In this document: positions 5,030 to 6,846 of the stretch, in pieces
Layout: the number at the start of each line of letters is the position of its first letter
Numbering within the stretch: the stretch's first letter is position 1
Assembly (NCBI GenBank): GCA_029858755.1
Contig: JAOUEK010000108.1
Coordinates: forward strand, 1 to 6,846
Direction of reading: 5' to 3'
DNA: 6,846 bases
Source of the DNA: Thermoleophilia bacterium
GTDB lineage: Bacteria > Actinomycetota > Thermoleophilia > Gaiellales > Gaiellaceae
Made by a program: the position numbers and the translations under genes
Notes under the pieces: generated by a model
Told to the model about the DNA's origin: nothing
Databases searched by the model: none
The model's input: the letters and a program-made list of their open reading frames with translations, nothing else

Positions 5030-6846
5030 GTGAACCGGGTGGCGAGGGTCGTCGCCGGCCGGCGTACGAAGTGGCTCGTGCTCGTCGGCTGGGTCGTCGT
5101 GCTGGCGGCGCTCGGCCCGCTGGCCGGGAGGTTCGAGAGCGCGCAGCAGAACGATCCCGCGAGCTTCCTGCCGGGTGACGCCGAGTCCGTTCGCGTGCTG
5201 GAGGCGGACGCCGGCTTCGGCGACGGCGACCCGACCGTCGCCTCCGTCGTCTTTCGCAACCCGGATGGGCTCACGGACGCCGACCGGGCCGCCGTCGAGC
5301 AGGTCCGGCGCGAGCTCGCGGCCGCCGAGGTGTCGGGCGTCGGTGCCCCCTCGCCTGCGATCCCCTCGGAGGACGGCAAGGCCCTACTGGTCAACGTGCC
5401 GATCGACGCGAACGACGACATCGACGTCCTCGTCGACGGCGTGGATGCGATCCGCGGTGCGATCGACGGCTCGCTCGCGGCGGGCCTCGAGGGCAAGGTC
5501 ACCGGCCCGGCCGGCTTCTCGGCGGACGCGACCAAGGTCTTCGAGGGGATCAACTCGACGCTGCTCCTCTCGGCCGGCGCGCTCGTCTTCGTCTTGCTGG
5601 TGATCATCTACCGCAGCCCGGTCTTCTGGATCCTCCCGCTCGTCGCCGTCTTCTTCGCGGAGAGCGTGGTGCGCGGGCTCGGGTACGTGCTCGCGTCGTC
5701 CGGCGTCGTGATCAACGGACAGGTGGGAGGCATCCTGCTCGTGCTCGTCTTCGGCGCGGGCACCGACTACGCGTTGCTCCTGACGGCGCGCTACCGCGAG
5801 GAGCTGCGCCGGGTCGAGGACAAGCACGAGGCGATGAGCATCGCCGTGCGCCAGGCGAGCCCAGCGATCCTCGCGTCGGCCGGCACCGTCGTGGCTGCAC
5901 TGCTCTGCCTCGCGGTCGCCGACGTCAACACCACCGCCGGGCTCGGGCCGGTGGGGGCGATGGGCATCGCGGTCGCCGCCGTCGCCATGCTCACCGCGCT
6001 GCCTGCGCTCCTCCTGATCGGTGGCCGACGGGCGTTCTGGCCGTTCGTGCCCCGGTACGGGTCGGACGACAGGGCCTCACGCGGCGCCTGGCGCCGTCTC
6101 GGTGACTGGATCGCGCCGCGACGGCGTCTCGTGTGGGTCGTCACGGCGCTCTCGCTCGGCGCGCTCTCGCTCGGCGCGCTGTCGCTCGACGACGAGCTCA
6201 CGAGCGCGAACGGCTTCCGCGGGTCGGTGGAGGCCGTCCAGGGGCAGGAGATCCTGCAGCAGTCGTTCCCAGCCGGCGCGAGCGCGCCGGCGACCGTGCT
6301 CGTCCTGCCCGGCGGCGACGTCGAAGCGGCGCGCGAGGCGGCAGGGGCGTCCCTGCTCGTCGCGGAGGTCGGTGAGCCCGAGTCTGGTCGGCCGGGAACC
6401 CGGTTCGCCGTCACGCTGGTCGCCGACCCGTTCTCGAAGGAAGGGTTCGACGCGATCCCACCGCTACGGGACAGCCTGCGCGCAGCCGCGGGCGACACCG
6501 TCCTCGTCGGCGGGCCGACGGCCGAGGAGGCGGACGTGCGCGCCGCCAACGAGCGGGACACGCGCGTGCTCGTGCCCCTCGTGCTGCTCGTCGTGCTCGC
6601 GATCCTCGTCGTCCTGCTGCGGGCGCTGGTGGCGCCCGTGATGCTGATGCTCGCGGTGGTGCTGTCGTTCTTCGCGGCGGTCGGGCTCAGCCTGCTCGCC
6701 TTCGACCTCTTCACGGGCTTCCCCGGCGAGGACCCGAGCTACGCGCTCTACGCCTTCATCTTCCTCGTCGCGCTCGGCGTCGACTACAGCATCTTCCTCA
6801 TGGCGCGGGTGCGCGAGGAGGCGCTGACCCAGCCGACCGGGGAGGC
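5030..6846 (+). CDS. MMPL-family (RND superfamily) membrane transporter, 3' end cut off by the window
   Basis: An inner-membrane transporter of the MMPL type, which exports lipids or other hydrophobic compounds using the proton gradient. From the GTG at 5030 there are 605 complete codons and no stop before the edge. TM1 is at about residues 15-33. An extracytoplasmic domain (about 34-175) follows, then a cluster of helices from about 178 with GTDY at 244-247. A second half begins near residue 364 (LVWVVTALSLGAL), with its own soluble domain and the matching GVDY at 583-586. The two Asp-Tyr pairs (D246/Y247, D585/Y586) correspond to the proton-relay pairs of MmpL3 (D256/Y257, D645/Y646). The duplicated half-transporter layout is clear; a C-terminal helix group is missing. 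The GTG has only a weak upstream GAGCGGG; another GTG at 5039 is possible. A palindromic operator candidate lies just upstream. Substrate is unknown. Confidence 0.93.
   Translation, partial: MNRVARVVAGRRTKWLVLVGWVVVLAALGPLAGRFESAQQNDPASFLPGDAESVRVLEADAGFGDGDPTVASVVFRNPDGLTDADRAAVEQVRRELAAAEVSGVGAPSPAIPSEDGKALLVNVPIDANDDIDVLVDGVDAIRGAIDGSLAAGLEGKVTGPAGFSADATKVFEGINSTLLLSAGALVFVLLVIIYRSPVFWILPLVAVFFAESVVRGLGYVLASSGVVINGQVGGILLVLVFGAGTDYALLLTARYREELRRVEDKHEAMSIAVRQASPAILASAGTVVAALLCLAVADVNTTAGLGPVGAMGIAVAAVAMLTALPALLLIGGRRAFWPFVPRYGSDDRASRGAWRRLGDWIAPRRRLVWVVTALSLGALSLGALSLDDELTSANGFRGSVEAVQGQEILQQSFPAGASAPATVLVLPGGDVEAAREAAGASLLVAEVGEPESGRPGTRFAVTLVADPFSKEGFDAIPPLRDSLRAAAGDTVLVGGPTAEEADVRAANERDTRVLVPLVLLVVLAILVVLLRALVAPVMLMLAVVLSFFAAVGLSLLAFDLFTGFPGEDPSYALYAFIFLVALGVDYSIFLMARVREEALTQPTGE
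6146..6190 (+). repeat. Three tandem copies of a 15-base unit inside the transporter gene
   Basis: GCGCTCTCGCTCGGC occurs at 6146-6160 and 6161-6175 identically, and at 6176-6190 with two changes. It is in frame and encodes ALSLG-ALSLG-ALSLD at residues 373-387, in the first transmembrane helix of the second half. A multiple-of-three slippage repeat would change helix length without breaking the frame. Confidence 0.8.

Noticed and set aside
5791..6714. A 307-codon minus-strand open frame opposite the transporter
   Set aside because: Ser/Thr/Arg-rich low-complexity shadow; the plus-strand transporter motifs are clear.

Overview
The window is a GC-rich (roughly 70% G+C) bacterial chromosome segment with almost every third codon position G or C. 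The dense gene packing, GTG start, TANNNT promoters placed close to start codons, and MMPL transporter type fit an actinobacterium, possibly of the Thermoleophilia. That placement is inference; no rRNA or marker phylogeny is available here. I see no mobile element, tRNA, rRNA or CRISPR array.

There are four main genes in two divergent pairs. On the minus strand, a Rieske-type non-haem iron oxygenase (1878-2948) is followed with no gap by the polyphosphate kinase gene ppk1, which starts at 1877 and runs off the left edge. On the plus strand, a zinc peptidase with the geometry of the angiotensin-converting-enzyme family (M2) occupies 3114-4952, and an MMPL-type membrane transporter starts at about 5030 and runs off the right edge.

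The 165-base gap 2949-3113 separates the divergent pairs. It holds two promoter-like sites with the same -10 hexamer, TACGCT, each exactly 6 bases before an ATG. On the minus strand that ATG is the start of the oxygenase, which suggests a leaderless mRNA. On the plus strand it opens a 14-codon mini-ORF whose stop overlaps the peptidase start, followed by a good Shine-Dalgarno sequence for the peptidase. The 77-base gap 4953-5029 holds two adjacent inverted repeats whose centres lie about two helical turns apart, a plausible operator for the transporter.

No single pathway links the four genes. The oxygenase and ppk1 probably share a transcript. The peptidase (probably membrane-anchored or exported) and the transporter (inner membrane) are both envelope-associated but appear to have separate control regions. 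The most notable points are the ACE-like peptidase with its compositionally distinct N-terminal extension, the mirrored TACGCT-N6-ATG starts, and the paired palindromes before the transporter.
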